The notes beneath the pieces were generated by a model. It had not been told where the DNA came from, ran no database searches, and was given only the letters and a program-made list of their open reading frames with translations. A DNA stretch of 64,000 nucleotides from Echinicola strongylocentroti (GTDB lineage Bacteria > Bacteroidota > Bacteroidia > Cytophagales > Cyclobacteriaceae): NCBI RefSeq assembly GCF_003260975.1, contig NZ_CP030041.1:1907001-1971000 (forward strand), in the 5' to 3' direction. A program made the position numbers and the translations under genes. Position 1 is the stretch's first letter, and each line of letters begins with the position of its first letter. Below, piece by piece: positions 9,447 to 17,821 of this stretch.

Positions 9447-10742
9447 ATGAAGAAAAATACCTCATACCGTTATCTCGCTCTCCTAGCAGCTGTAGGACTG
9501 GTTTCCTGTAGCAGCAGCTATAGCGCTATGCAAGGAGAAACAGATGACCTCTATTTTATGGCCTCTGATGACGCTGTAGTCACTTCTAATGCTGTAAATA
9601 ATAACACTCCTGAAAATTTCAATGATTATTCTCAGGCAAGCGCTACCAATCAGTACCAGCAAGAGAGCTTTTCTGCCAAAAATGTCAACCCAGAATATGT
9701 CGCCAAATATCAGGTTCAGAATGACACAGTACCTGATGATGATATCGTGTATTTTGATGACAATACATCCACCCAAAGCACTACAACAGATGCTGAAGGC
9801 AATGTAAATGTGTACAACAGTTTTTACGGATATAATGATCCAAACGGGTCCAGTAGTCGAAACTCTTGGACTCCATATATGTCCATGAATATGATGTACG
9901 GCCCTTGGGGAATGTCCCCTGGCTTTGGCATGGGATTCTATGATCCTTTCTGGGGTCCCGGGTATGGGTTTAGACCAGGCTTTAACATGTCCATCGGTTT
10001 TGGAATCGGTTTCGGCATGGGCGGATGGGGATATAATCCTTACAGCCCATTCTACGATCCTTTCTATGGACCTCGCTATGCTTATGGTGGTGGGTATTAC
10101 GGCGGTTACTATGGAGGAGGCTATTATGGACGTCCCATCATCGTAAACAATATCTACAACGGAGAAAGCCGTCGTATCGTCAGAGCTGCAAGAACAAGCA
10201 GAGGCAGTACCTCTCCGACCAGGGTGACCAGAAGAAGCGCTTCAGAGCCTAGCACTTCCCGTGCCATCGCTCGCAGAAGTGCTGTGAGCAGAGTAGACGG
10301 CAACAGATCCAGAAGCGATTTCAGCAGATCTGAAAACGACTATGTAAACGGAAGAAGCCGTGTAACTTCGGCATCATCAAGCAGAAGAACGACCAATTCC
10401 GCTGTTATGACCCGACCAAGTAGCTCAGAAAGATCCAGAAGTGCTTACACCCCAAGATCTTCCAGCACCCGAAGGGAAGTTTCAACTCGTCAATCAAGCA
10501 CTAATAGATCACGATCAAGCTATTCTACTCCAAGTAGAAGTAGTTCTTCTCCTTCTTATAACACCAGAAGCAGAAGCTCTTCAAGCAGTAGAACATACTC
10601 TACACCAAGTAGGACAAGATCAAACAGCAGTTATACTCCATCCAGAAGTAGCAGCAGCCGAAGCTACAGCAGCAGCTCGTCATCCAGGAGCTCAGGAGGC
10701 ACAAGCCGTAGTTCTGGAGGATCAAGAAGAGGGGGAAATTAA
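9447..10742 (+). CDS. Gly/Tyr- and Ser/Arg-rich lipoprotein
   Basis: About 431 aa from the ATG at 9447 (MKKNTSYRYLALLAAVGLVSC); the ATG at 9441 adds only two residues. The lipobox LVSC predicts an outer-membrane or periplasmic lipoprotein. Three regions follow: an acidic, Asn/Gln/Ser-rich region (about 30-130), a Gly/Tyr/Phe/Pro-rich region (about 140-235) with PFWGPGYGFRPGF and YGGGYYGGYYGGGYYG, and a Ser/Arg-rich tail of about 190 residues dominated by SRSSSS-type runs. No enzyme domain is recognisable. Similar low-complexity lipoproteins occur in other Cyclobacteriaceae by recollection, and their role is unknown. The stop codon lies inside the stem of a strong terminator. Confidence 0.75.
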   Translation: MKKNTSYRYLALLAAVGLVSCSSSYSAMQGETDDLYFMASDDAVVTSNAVNNNTPENFNDYSQASATNQYQQESFSAKNVNPEYVAKYQVQNDTVPDDDIVYFDDNTSTQSTTTDAEGNVNVYNSFYGYNDPNGSSSRNSWTPYMSMNMMYGPWGMSPGFGMGFYDPFWGPGYGFRPGFNMSIGFGIGFGMGGWGYNPYSPFYDPFYGPRYAYGGGYYGGYYGGGYYGRPIIVNNIYNGESRRIVRAARTSRGSTSPTRVTRRSASEPSTSRAIARRSAVSRVDGNRSRSDFSRSENDYVNGRSRVTSASSSRRTTNSAVMTRPSSSERSRSAYTPRSSSTRREVSTRQSSTNRSRSSYSTPSRSSSSPSYNTRSRSSSSSRTYSTPSRTRSNSSYTPSRSSSSRSYSSSSSSRSSGGTSRSSGGSRRGGN

Positions 10743-10756
10743 TTCCCCCTTTTTTT
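10731..10756 (+). terminator. Terminator overlapping a stop codon
   Basis: GGGGGAA (10731-10737) pairs with TTCCCCC (10743-10749), followed by seven T. The TAA stop of the lipoprotein gene (10740-10742) is in the loop, so the last codons form half of the terminator. Confidence 0.85.
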
Positions 10757-10857
10757 ACCACTTTTTCCACTATCACCGTTAAATAATCAGAACCTTATTA
10801 GCAAATCACCGCACAGCTATCTGCATAGCTGAATGGAATCATATTAGTTAAGCGAGT

Positions 10858-12357
10858 ATGAAAAATATTAAAACAACTATTATAGGGATAGGTATTCTAC
10901 TTGGAACCTCCTCGATAACACCCGTATTAGCCCAAACCCTTGAAGACGCATTAAGGTATAGCCAGTATAATGCTACTGGTTCTGCCAGAATAATGGGAAT
11001 CGGAGGAAGCCAATTTGCCATTGGCGGGGATGTTTCCAATATCTCAGGAAACCCTGCTGGGCTTGGTTTTTTCAGAAAATCTGAATTTAGCTTTACACCG
11101 TCTTATGGTAACTGGAAGTCCACCTCCTCCTTTATGGGCCAACCTCAAGAGGACAATAAAGGCAACTTTTCACTACCCAATATTAGCATTGTAATGGCCA
11201 AGGTAAAGGATCCTCTCAACCAAGATGATTGGAGAGGACATTCCTTTGGCATCAGCTACAATAGAATTAACAATTTCAATAATACCTTTGGCTATTTTTC
11301 TGCAATTGGCAGCCCTACATCTTTACTTGATTATTATGCTGATGACTATAATATGTACGGAGAACCTGTTATCGGAGACCCCGCAGGTCTTCCTTTGGAC
11401 GTAGAACTAGTGGTAAGTGATGGGGGCTCTTTCTACCCCTCTGATTACACCTACAACCCCAATGAGGATGGATCCCCAAACTACGACAATCCTATTGCTC
11501 CATTTCAAGATGAGCTAATTAGAAACGAAGGTAACCTAAGCCAGTTCACTTTTGCCTATGGCGGAAACTACAAAAACAAACTGTTCATCGGTGGATCAAT
11601 GGGAATAACCTCTATCAATTACACCTCACGTAAAATATTCAATGAACAATTCACTGATCAAGACAATAATAACTCATTGTATTATTCCTTAGCAGAAAAC
11701 CTGCACCACAGTGGTACCGGTATCAATTTAAACCTTGGTATCATCTACAAACCAATCGACCAAATTAATATCGGTGCATCCTTCAGTTCACCTACATGGG
11801 CACGATATGAAGAGGTGTTTGACTCAGACATTTTAGCTGAATTTTATGACCTTAACGGCAATCTAGAATCAGAAGATCAGGCATATAGCAACATATATGA
11901 ATCCACCATCAATCTTACCACTCCAATGAAACTGAGCGGTGGTATGGCATTCTTTATCAACAAAAATGGTTTTATTACAGCTGATGTGGATTTCCTGAAC
12001 TATTCATCAATGAATCTTTCCTCTTCGGACTATAGATTGAATGCTGCCAATGAAGACATAGACAATACAATGGGCAATGTCTTAAACTACCGCATTGGTG
12101 GTGAATGGCGCATCAATATGTTCAGACTAAGAGCTGGTACAGCTTTATACGGCGACCCATATAAAGATTCGGAATTGGACCGCTCCAGAACCCAATATAC
12201 CGGAGGAGTAGGCGTGAAACTGGCAAAAATGTATGTGGATTTGGGCATCGTGCATAGTCAATTTGACTCATACTACACATCCTACCCAGGTGCTGAACTG
12301 ACCACTATCGACAACTCAAACACTCAAGGTCTCCTCACCCTAGGGTTTAACTTCTAA
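10858..12357 (+). CDS. FadL/OmpP1-like outer-membrane beta-barrel
   Basis: A 499-aa outer-membrane protein. A signal peptide is visible (IGIGILLGTSSITPVLAQ). It is followed by LRYSQYNATGSARIMGIGGS and ISGNPAGLGFF, the N-terminal pattern of the Bacteroidota branch of the OmpP1/FadL/TodX transport family (PorV/PorQ-like barrels share the NPAGL motif). The body alternates short amphipathic strands with Gly/Asn/Asp-rich turns and ends with an aromatic residue (LLTLGFNF), as barrels do. The ligand is unknown. The stop overlaps the convergent aroK end by 11 bp, and no separate terminator is visible. Confidence 0.85.
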   Translation: MKNIKTTIIGIGILLGTSSITPVLAQTLEDALRYSQYNATGSARIMGIGGSQFAIGGDVSNISGNPAGLGFFRKSEFSFTPSYGNWKSTSSFMGQPQEDNKGNFSLPNISIVMAKVKDPLNQDDWRGHSFGISYNRINNFNNTFGYFSAIGSPTSLLDYYADDYNMYGEPVIGDPAGLPLDVELVVSDGGSFYPSDYTYNPNEDGSPNYDNPIAPFQDELIRNEGNLSQFTFAYGGNYKNKLFIGGSMGITSINYTSRKIFNEQFTDQDNNNSLYYSLAENLHHSGTGINLNLGIIYKPIDQINIGASFSSPTWARYEEVFDSDILAEFYDLNGNLESEDQAYSNIYESTINLTTPMKLSGGMAFFINKNGFITADVDFLNYSSMNLSSSDYRLNAANEDIDNTMGNVLNYRIGGEWRINMFRLRAGTALYGDPYKDSELDRSRTQYTGGVGVKLAKMYVDLGIVHSQFDSYYTSYPGAELTTIDNSNTQGLLTLGFNF

Positions 12358-12877
12358 AAAAACTCATCAATTCCGATACCAAATGCTCAGTGGAAATATC
12401 ATCTCCGCTGAGCATTATTTTTGCCTGCTCATAATACATTTCCCTGTCCGCCAAAAGGTCCTGTAGCTTTAGCCTGATCTCCGCAGTATCCATCCCCCTA
12501 AACATTGGTCGCTTATCCGCCTCATTCTTCGTCAGTCGTAAAAGCAGCTGCCCAATGCCCACATTCAGGAATACAGAAATTCCGTGCTGGTTGATCAGTT
12601 CCATGTTTTCATTGAAACAGGGGGCGCCACCGCCTGTCGAAAGCAGAAACGAAGAATCCTTACTCAGGAGTTTTTGGATCACCTTGGTTTCCAAGCGCCG
12701 GAAATAGCCCTCCCCTTCATCCATAAAAATCTCGGGAATACTCCTACCTTCCTCCTTTACGATCTCTTCATCCAGGTCATAAAAATCAAAACCCAACTGC
12801 CTTGCGGCGGCTTTGCCCAACGTGGATTTTCCACTCCCGGGCATCCCTACCAAAACGATCTTTGCGGAATTATCCAT
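12347..12877 (-). CDS. aroK: Shikimate kinase
   Basis: Phosphorylates shikimate at the 3-OH in the fifth step of chorismate synthesis. The protein is 176 aa, normal for the family. The P-loop GMPGSGKSTLG lies at residues 11-21. The shikimate-binding DLDEEI (about 36-41) and the STGGGAPC segment (about 80-87) are present, and the lid is represented by DKRPMF. It is the last gene of the three-gene operon DUF1599, BT_3928-like, aroK: its ATG overlaps the preceding stop by one base (TAATG), indicating translational coupling. No other aro gene is nearby. Confidence 0.95.
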   Translation of the reverse strand: MDNSAKIVLVGMPGSGKSTLGKAAARQLGFDFYDLDEEIVKEEGRSIPEIFMDEGEGYFRRLETKVIQKLLSKDSSFLLSTGGGAPCFNENMELINQHGISVFLNVGIGQLLLRLTKNEADKRPMFRGMDTAEIRLKLQDLLADREMYYEQAKIMLSGDDISTEHLVSELMSFFRS

Positions 12878-13968
12878 TATTGACGGTAACTATTTTTTAC
12901 CTCCTCTATACCGGGAGCATTGTTAATATGATATTTCTTCAGCACGGTGCCGTCTTTTAGCAGCACTACCCCCGGGTTAGAGCGGATGATGGTCTTGAGC
13001 ACTGTGGCATCACCAAAATAATAAGGCACATCCCAGTCTCGACCAGCGATGACCTGCTCTATTTCCTCTGCAGCCATCGCAGTGACAATCACCGTTTCGA
13101 CCCCTTCGACATCCATGATGACATCCAAGTTGCCTAGCTTATCCGCATCCATCTTATCATAACTGCTGATCAAAATCAGCAATTTGTTCCCTTCCAAAAT
13201 CCCCTCGGTAAAGTCCCCTTCGTCATTCCATATACCAAAATCAGCTATCTTCGGCAGTGCATCGGGGTTCTTCAGCTGCATGTCCACAAACTCATAACTC
13301 TCATCGGAAGGATACTCATCCAAGACCACCTCTTCGCCGTTCTTTTTCATAACATAGCGGTACTCCAATGCACCGGATGGCTGCATGGCGTCTGGGATAT
13401 TAACACCTTCCTTATACGCTCTAAAATCAATAAAAGGCAAATTGCGAATGGCCAAAACCGAGAGAACAAGACATGCCAACGCACTTCCCCCTACCAAAAT
13501 GGAGGTGAATTTTGAGGTATTGTTTGGTAAGTCTTTTCGCAAAACAAACAACACGCCGATCATTATTACCAAGACAATATCCTTGTAAAAGCTCTGCCAA
13601 GGAGTGAGCTTAATGGCATCACCAAAACAACCACAATCGGTCACCTTGTTAAAATAGGCCGAATAAAAAGTCAAAAACGTAAAAAAGAGGATCAGTACCA
13701 ATAATAGGCTTACGGTAAGGTTCTTCTTGTAATTTAAAAGCAACATAATGCCCAAAACCACTTCAAGGACGATCAGAAAAACGGATAGCTCTAGCGAAAA
13801 TGGTTTAAACACCTCAAAGAACGAGGCAATATCATTCGAAAACACTTCAAAGTATTCTTCAAGCTTGATGGAAGTTCCCACCGGATCGTTTACTTTGATC
13901 AGTCCTGAAAAAATAAAAAGCCCCCCAACCAAAAGTCTGAACAGGGTCAATAAGATTTTTTTAAGCAT
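12877..13968 (-). CDS. BT_3928-type DoxX/MauE-like membrane protein
   Basis: A 363-aa protein with an N-terminal DoxX/MauE-like four-helix membrane domain (about residues 5-165). It has SGLIKVNDPVGTSIKLEEYF after the first helix and a conserved TDCGCFGDAIKLTPWQSF segment. Its CGC motif is a possible redox pair, as in MauE relatives. The C-terminal half (about 190-363) is a thioredoxin-like-looking periplasmic or cytosolic domain without a CxxC. This layout matches the Bacteroidota BT_3928 family. It overlaps the DUF1599 gene by 8 bp and aroK by one base, forming one transcription unit. A role in redox or methylamine-utilisation-like maturation is only inferred from the DoxX/MauE relationship. 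Confidence 0.85.
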   Translation of the reverse strand: MLKKILLTLFRLLVGGLFIFSGLIKVNDPVGTSIKLEEYFEVFSNDIASFFEVFKPFSLELSVFLIVLEVVLGIMLLLNYKKNLTVSLLLVLILFFTFLTFYSAYFNKVTDCGCFGDAIKLTPWQSFYKDIVLVIMIGVLFVLRKDLPNNTSKFTSILVGGSALACLVLSVLAIRNLPFIDFRAYKEGVNIPDAMQPSGALEYRYVMKKNGEEVVLDEYPSDESYEFVDMQLKNPDALPKIADFGIWNDEGDFTEGILEGNKLLILISSYDKMDADKLGNLDVIMDVEGVETVIVTAMAAEEIEQVIAGRDWDVPYYFGDATVLKTIIRSNPGVVLLKDGTVLKKYHINNAPGIEEVKNSYRQ

Positions 13969-14512
13969 GCTCTTGTTCGTTTAACTTAATGAGACAAAAT
14001 ATGGCATAATTGATCATGTCCTGATAATTGGCATCTACCCCTTCTGAAGCAAGGGTTTTACCACTGTTGTCCTCTATTTGTTTTACACGGTACAGTTTCA
14101 TCAAAATGATATCCGTCATAGAGGACACTCGCATATCACGCCAAGCTTCTCCATAGTCATGGTTCTTATTTTCCAGCAGTCCTCTGGTAGCGTCCACCCA
14201 CTTGTCATACAGCGGCTCCAACTCCTCATACCCCAATTCCAACCGCTCATCATTTTTCAAATCCAGTTGGATCAGGGCGATCAGGCAATAATTGATAATG
14301 CCTATAAATTCATCCTGCACTGGATCCTGTACCCGCTGAGTGCCTTTATCTTGGATAGAACGAATACGCTGGGCCTTGATAAAAATCTGATCCGTAATGG
14401 ACGGTAAGCGCAACACTCTCCAAGCCGTCCCATAATCGACGGTTTTCTTCTTAAAAAGTTCTTTACAAAGGGCAATAACTTGATTATATTCGCTAACAGT
14501 TTGCGTTTTCAA
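13961..14512 (-). CDS. DUF1599 protein (Nmad1-like)
   Basis: This protein has two tandem copies of the DUF1599 unit (PF07659), visible as KKKTVDYGTAWRVLRLPSIT near the start and ENKNHDYGEAWRDMRVSSMT about 90 residues later. DUF1599 is classed with nucleotide-modification-associated domains, but no activity has been shown to my knowledge. There is no ATG in frame near the expected start. TTG at 14512 gives a 183-aa protein of normal length, while GTG at 14593 would run into the divergent folP. The gene leads the operon with the BT_3928-like protein (8-bp overlap) and aroK. Confidence 0.82.
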   Translation of the reverse strand: MKTQTVSEYNQVIALCKELFKKKTVDYGTAWRVLRLPSITDQIFIKAQRIRSIQDKGTQRVQDPVQDEFIGIINYCLIALIQLDLKNDERLELGYEELEPLYDKWVDATRGLLENKNHDYGEAWRDMRVSSMTDIILMKLYRVKQIEDNSGKTLASEGVDANYQDMINYAIFCLIKLNEQEHA

Positions 14513-14529
14513 AGCAATGATTGATTTTA

Positions 14530-15414
14530 ATGAAAGATACTCCGAACTCCTCTTCAGAAACCGAAGATAAATTATTTCCCCCAAAAATAACACTCCAAGT
14601 AAAAGGAAAGCTCATTCAATTGGATGATCCCTGCGTAATGGGCATTCTCAACGTGACTCCTGATTCATTTTTTGCCGCCAGCAGAGTTACGGACAATGGC
14701 TCCCTACTTATCGATCAAGCCGAAAACATGATCCGAGAAGGAGCGGCCATACTTGACCTAGGAGGATACAGCAGCCGACCAGGTGCTGCCAATGTAAGCA
14801 CCGAAGATGAAATACAACGCATCATTCCAGCAGTAAAACGACTAAAAAAGCACTTCCCTGACACCTTGCTTTCTATCGACACGTTCAGACACGAAGTAGC
14901 CAAGGAGGCATTTGCAGAAGGTGCTGACATCATCAATGATATTTCAGGTGGAGAACTGGACAGTGCCATGATCCCTACTGTCGGAAAGCTCAATATCCCT
15001 TATATCTGTATGCACATGAGGGGAAACCCTGAAACCATGCAGGCCCAAACTGAGTATAATGACATAGAAAGAGAAATTTTATTTTTTTTTAACGAAAAAT
15101 TGAACCAATGTCATAAAGCTGGCATTAAAGATGTAATAATAGACCCAGGATTTGGCTTTGCTAAAACTTTAGCGCAAAATTATAGGATTCTTAAAAATTT
15201 ATCTTATTTTAAGACTATAAAAAGCCCTATATTAGCTGGTGTCTCCAGAAAATCTATGATTTACAAAACTTTGGGCGTATCGCCCGAGGAGGCACTCAAC
15301 GGGACAACGGCCCTCAATATGGCCGCACTCCTTAATGGAGCAAAAATATTAAGAGTACACGACGTAAAAGAAGCTAGTGAAACCATAAAATTATATAAAC
15401 AACTTTACCCTTGA
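14530..15414 (+). CDS. folP: Dihydropteroate synthase
   Basis: Condenses p-aminobenzoate with hydroxymethyl-dihydropterin diphosphate in folate synthesis and is the sulfonamide target. About 294 aa from the ATG at 14530; the in-frame codon at 14521 is TTG. TIM-barrel motifs in order are VMGILNVTPDSFF, ILDLGGYSSRPGA, LSIDTFRHEVA, INDISGG, CMHMRG, DPGFGFAKT and GVSRKSMI, so all ligand-binding loops are intact. The upstream gene is divergent and only 17 bp away, so promoters must overlap coding DNA. The stop overlaps cdaA by four bases (TTGA), indicating coupling. A run of ten T at about 15081 is a possible slippage site, but the frame is intact. Confidence 0.95.
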   Translation: MKDTPNSSSETEDKLFPPKITLQVKGKLIQLDDPCVMGILNVTPDSFFAASRVTDNGSLLIDQAENMIREGAAILDLGGYSSRPGAANVSTEDEIQRIIPAVKRLKKHFPDTLLSIDTFRHEVAKEAFAEGADIINDISGGELDSAMIPTVGKLNIPYICMHMRGNPETMQAQTEYNDIEREILFFFNEKLNQCHKAGIKDVIIDPGFGFAKTLAQNYRILKNLSYFKTIKSPILAGVSRKSMIYKTLGVSPEEALNGTTALNMAALLNGAKILRVHDVKEASETIKLYKQLYP

Positions 15415-16277
15415 ATCTACTTTTCAAAATAGGATTTTTAGACATTTCCATCGTCAATATTATAGATATCACCTTGGTGAGCATCCTGATTTATCAGGTC
15501 TATAAATTGATGCGTGGCAGTGTGGCCATAAAAATCTTTCTAGGGTTCTTGTCCATTTACTTGGTCTACTTGGTGGTCAATGCTGCCAGAATGGAGCTGC
15601 TTTCCAGCATATTGGGCCAGTTTATGGGAGTAGGTGTTATTGCGGCGATCATTCTCTTTGCTCCTGAAATCCGAAAGTTCCTTTTGATTATCGGCAGAAG
15701 TTCTATCCTATCCAATGAAAACGTCCTTCAAGAGCTCCTTTTTTGGAGAAAAAAGGAAACCAACGCCTTCAATATCACACCGATTATCGAAGCCTGTAAA
15801 TCCCTCTCCGGAACCAGCACGGGAGCGCTTATGGTTATTTCCAGAAATACCGAACTAAAATTTTACGCTGAAAGCGGAGACCTCATAGATGCCATTGTTT
15901 CCAAAAGGCTTCTCATCAGCATCTTCAACAAGTACAGTCCACTCCACGACGGGGCAGTCATCTTATACAATGGTAAGGTAAAAGCAGCACGATGCATCTT
16001 ACCCGTGACCGAAAAGGAAGTGCCTGCCAAATTTGGTCTGCGCCACCGTGCCGCAATAGGCATGTCCGAGGCCACCGACACGCTGGTATTGATCGTATCG
16101 GAAGAAACCGGCCAGGTATCCATGGCCAAAAATGGCAACATCCTCCACAACCTCTCCTTCCAAGAGGTACGTGAAATGCTTAATAATTACCTTACAGGAG
16201 TGGATATTGATGAAAAATTTGAACTGATCAATTCCTTCGAAAACAAAAAATTCAAACAACGACCAGCTGAAGCGTAA
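15411..16277 (+). CDS. cdaA: Diadenylate cyclase CdaA
   Basis: Membrane diadenylate cyclase making cyclic di-AMP from two ATP. The 288-aa protein has three N-terminal hydrophobic segments (about residues 10-85) and then the DAC (DisA_N) domain. The catalytic DGA is in SPLHDGAVILYNGKV and the second signature is FGLRHRAAIGMSEAT (RHR), both intact. The start codon is TTG at 15411 overlapping the folP stop (TTGA), so translation is coupled to folP. The folP-cdaA order is common in Bacteroidota. No cdaR-like or glmM gene follows, unlike Firmicutes. Confidence 0.93.
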   Translation: MNLLFKIGFLDISIVNIIDITLVSILIYQVYKLMRGSVAIKIFLGFLSIYLVYLVVNAARMELLSSILGQFMGVGVIAAIILFAPEIRKFLLIIGRSSILSNENVLQELLFWRKKETNAFNITPIIEACKSLSGTSTGALMVISRNTELKFYAESGDLIDAIVSKRLLISIFNKYSPLHDGAVILYNGKVKAARCILPVTEKEVPAKFGLRHRAAIGMSEATDTLVLIVSEETGQVSMAKNGNILHNLSFQEVREMLNNYLTGVDIDEKFELINSFENKKFKQRPAEA

Positions 16278-16286
16278 GGCGAAACT

Positions 16287-16325
16287 ATCATCCGTACCAT
16301 GACACCGAACCATGGTACGGATGAT
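16287..16325. terminator. Perfect hairpin between cdaA and kbl
   Basis: ATCATCCGTACCATG (16287-16301) pairs perfectly with CATGGTACGGATGAT (16311-16325) around a 9-nt loop. It sits between convergent genes and could stop transcripts from both sides, although neither strand has a strong T-tract. Confidence 0.65.
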
Positions 16326-16367
16326 CCCACAGGCACTAAAGCCATTAAAAACTTGCTAATGCCCTCT

Positions 16368-17561
16368 TCAGATCACACCTAATTCCTTGCCTACTTCAGT
16401 AAAGGCATCAATGGCAGCATCCAAGTGCTCCCTATCGTGGGCAGCAGAAATCTGCACACGGATCCTTGCCTGGCCTTTTGGCACCACAGGAAAGTAAAAA
16501 CCTATAACATACACCCCTCGCTCAAGTAGCTTCTCTGCCATTTGCTGGGACAGCACTGCATCATATAGCATGATCGGAACGATCGGGTGGACACCGGGCT
16601 TAATGTCAAATCCGGCTTCGGTCATTTTCTCCCTGAAATAAGTGGTATTCTCCTCTAGCTTATCCCGAAGTTCGGTGGTTTCTGATAATAGATCAAAAAC
16701 TGCAATAGAGGCACCTGTAATGGCAGGAGCAAGGGTATTGGAGAAAAGATATGGTCGTGAACGCTGACGCAGAATATCTATAATTTCCTTTCTTCCGGAG
16801 GTGAACCCTCCTGAGGCACCTCCAAGTGCTTTTCCTAAGGTACCGGTAATAATATCCATTTTGCCCATCACGCCTTTCAACTCGTGTACACCGCGGCCAG
16901 TCTTTCCGATAAACCCTGTCGAATGACATTCATCGGACATCACCAAAGCACCATACTTCTCTGCTAATTCTACAATTTTATCCATTTGGGCGATGGTACC
17001 ATCCATGGAAAAAGCCCCATCCGTTACAATGATTTTTTGCTTGGCCCCTTTTTCATTGGCGTCTTTCAGCTGAGCTTCCAAGTCCTCCATATCATTGTGC
17101 TTGTAGCGGAACCTCATTGCTTTGCAAAGGCGCACGCCGTCAATGATAGAAGCGTGGTTTAGGGCATCAGAGATAATCGCATCTTCAGCCCCCAATATAG
17201 GCTCAAAAACACCTCCGTTGGCATCAAAAGCTGCCGCGTAAAGGATCGTATCTTCTGTGCCCAAAAATTCGCTAATCTTCTTTTCCAACTCCTTATGGAT
17301 ATCTTGGGTCCCACATATAAACCTAACCGACGACATTCCGTAGCCGTGTGTATCTATCGCCTTCTTGGCTGCATCAATTACCTTGGGATGACTGGACAGC
17401 CCCAGGTAGTTATTGGCGCAAAAATTCAAGACCTTTTTCCCTCCCTCGGTGGTAATTTCTGCAGCTTGGGGGGAAGTTATGACACGCTCAGTTTTATATA
17501 AACCCGCATCACTTATTTCTTTCAATTCCTTTTCCAACTTTGGTTTTAAACTTTCGTACAT
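16368..17561 (-). CDS. kbl: 2-amino-3-ketobutyrate CoA ligase
   Basis: PLP enzyme of the alpha-oxoamine synthase family that splits 2-amino-3-ketobutyrate with CoA to glycine and acetyl-CoA. It has the standard length of 397 aa. Visible are [17 protein letters not shown] at the N-terminus, [27 protein letters not shown] (PLP-binding Asp and His) and [19 protein letters not shown] with the Schiff-base Lys. The divergent gene 260 bp away encodes an SDR-type threonine dehydrogenase that makes its substrate, so the two form one threonine-degradation pathway. Confidence 0.93.
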   Translation of the reverse strand: MYESLKPKLEKELKEISDAGLYKTERVITSPQAAEITTEGGKKVLNFCANNYLGLSSHPKVIDAAKKAIDTHGYGMSSVRFICGTQDIHKELEKKISEFLGTEDTILYAAAFDANGGVFEPILGAEDAIISDALNHASIIDGVRLCKAMRFRYKHNDMEDLEAQLKDANEKGAKQKIIVTDGAFSMDGTIAQMDKIVELAEKYGALVMSDECHSTGFIGKTGRGVHELKGVMGKMDIITGTLGKALGGASGGFTSGRKEIIDILRQRSRPYLFSNTLAPAITGASIAVFDLLSETTELRDKLEENTTYFREKMTEAGFDIKPGVHPIVPIMLYDAVLSQQMAEKLLERGVYVIGFYFPVVPKGQARIRVQISAAHDREHLDAAIDAFTEVGKELGVI

Positions 17562-17638
17562 GATATATTTGGATTTAATTTTGTATTATTGTAACTGAAA
17601 AACTTTCATATAAAAGTAGTTTAAAATATTTACAATCG

Positions 17639-17714
17639 GTAAAATTGAATTTATTAATTTTACGTAAGATCGGACTGTACTTTAAGCCACGTAAAGAGAG
17701 CCTAGAATACGTAA
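17639..17714. promoter_or_regulatory. Possible regulatory region of kbl/tdh
   Basis: The 260-bp gap between the divergent kbl and tdh genes holds a perfect inverted repeat, GTAAAATT (17639-17646) with AATTTTAC (17656-17663). It also holds three copies of ACGTAA, at 17662, 17690 and 17709. These may be binding sites for a shared regulator such as an Lrp-type protein, but this is inference only. Confidence 0.3.
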
Positions 17715-17783
17715 AAATCAGTTTCTGGCCACAGAAGAAAGGTTAACGTCTATTCCGAAGCAATATAAACCCTAAACATAAAA

Positions 17784-17812
17784 AAGCCCTTGTCTCCACA
17801 AGGACAAGGCTT
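17784..17812 (-). terminator. Minus-strand terminator-like hairpin in the tdh leader
   Basis: AAGCCCTTGTC (17784-17794) pairs with GACAAGGCTT (17803-17812) with one bulge. Read on the minus strand it is followed by a run of T (A at 17780-17785 on plus). It lies only 9 bp before the tdh ATG, and no minus-strand gene ends here. Confidence 0.5.
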
Positions 17813-17821
17813 ATAGAGATT

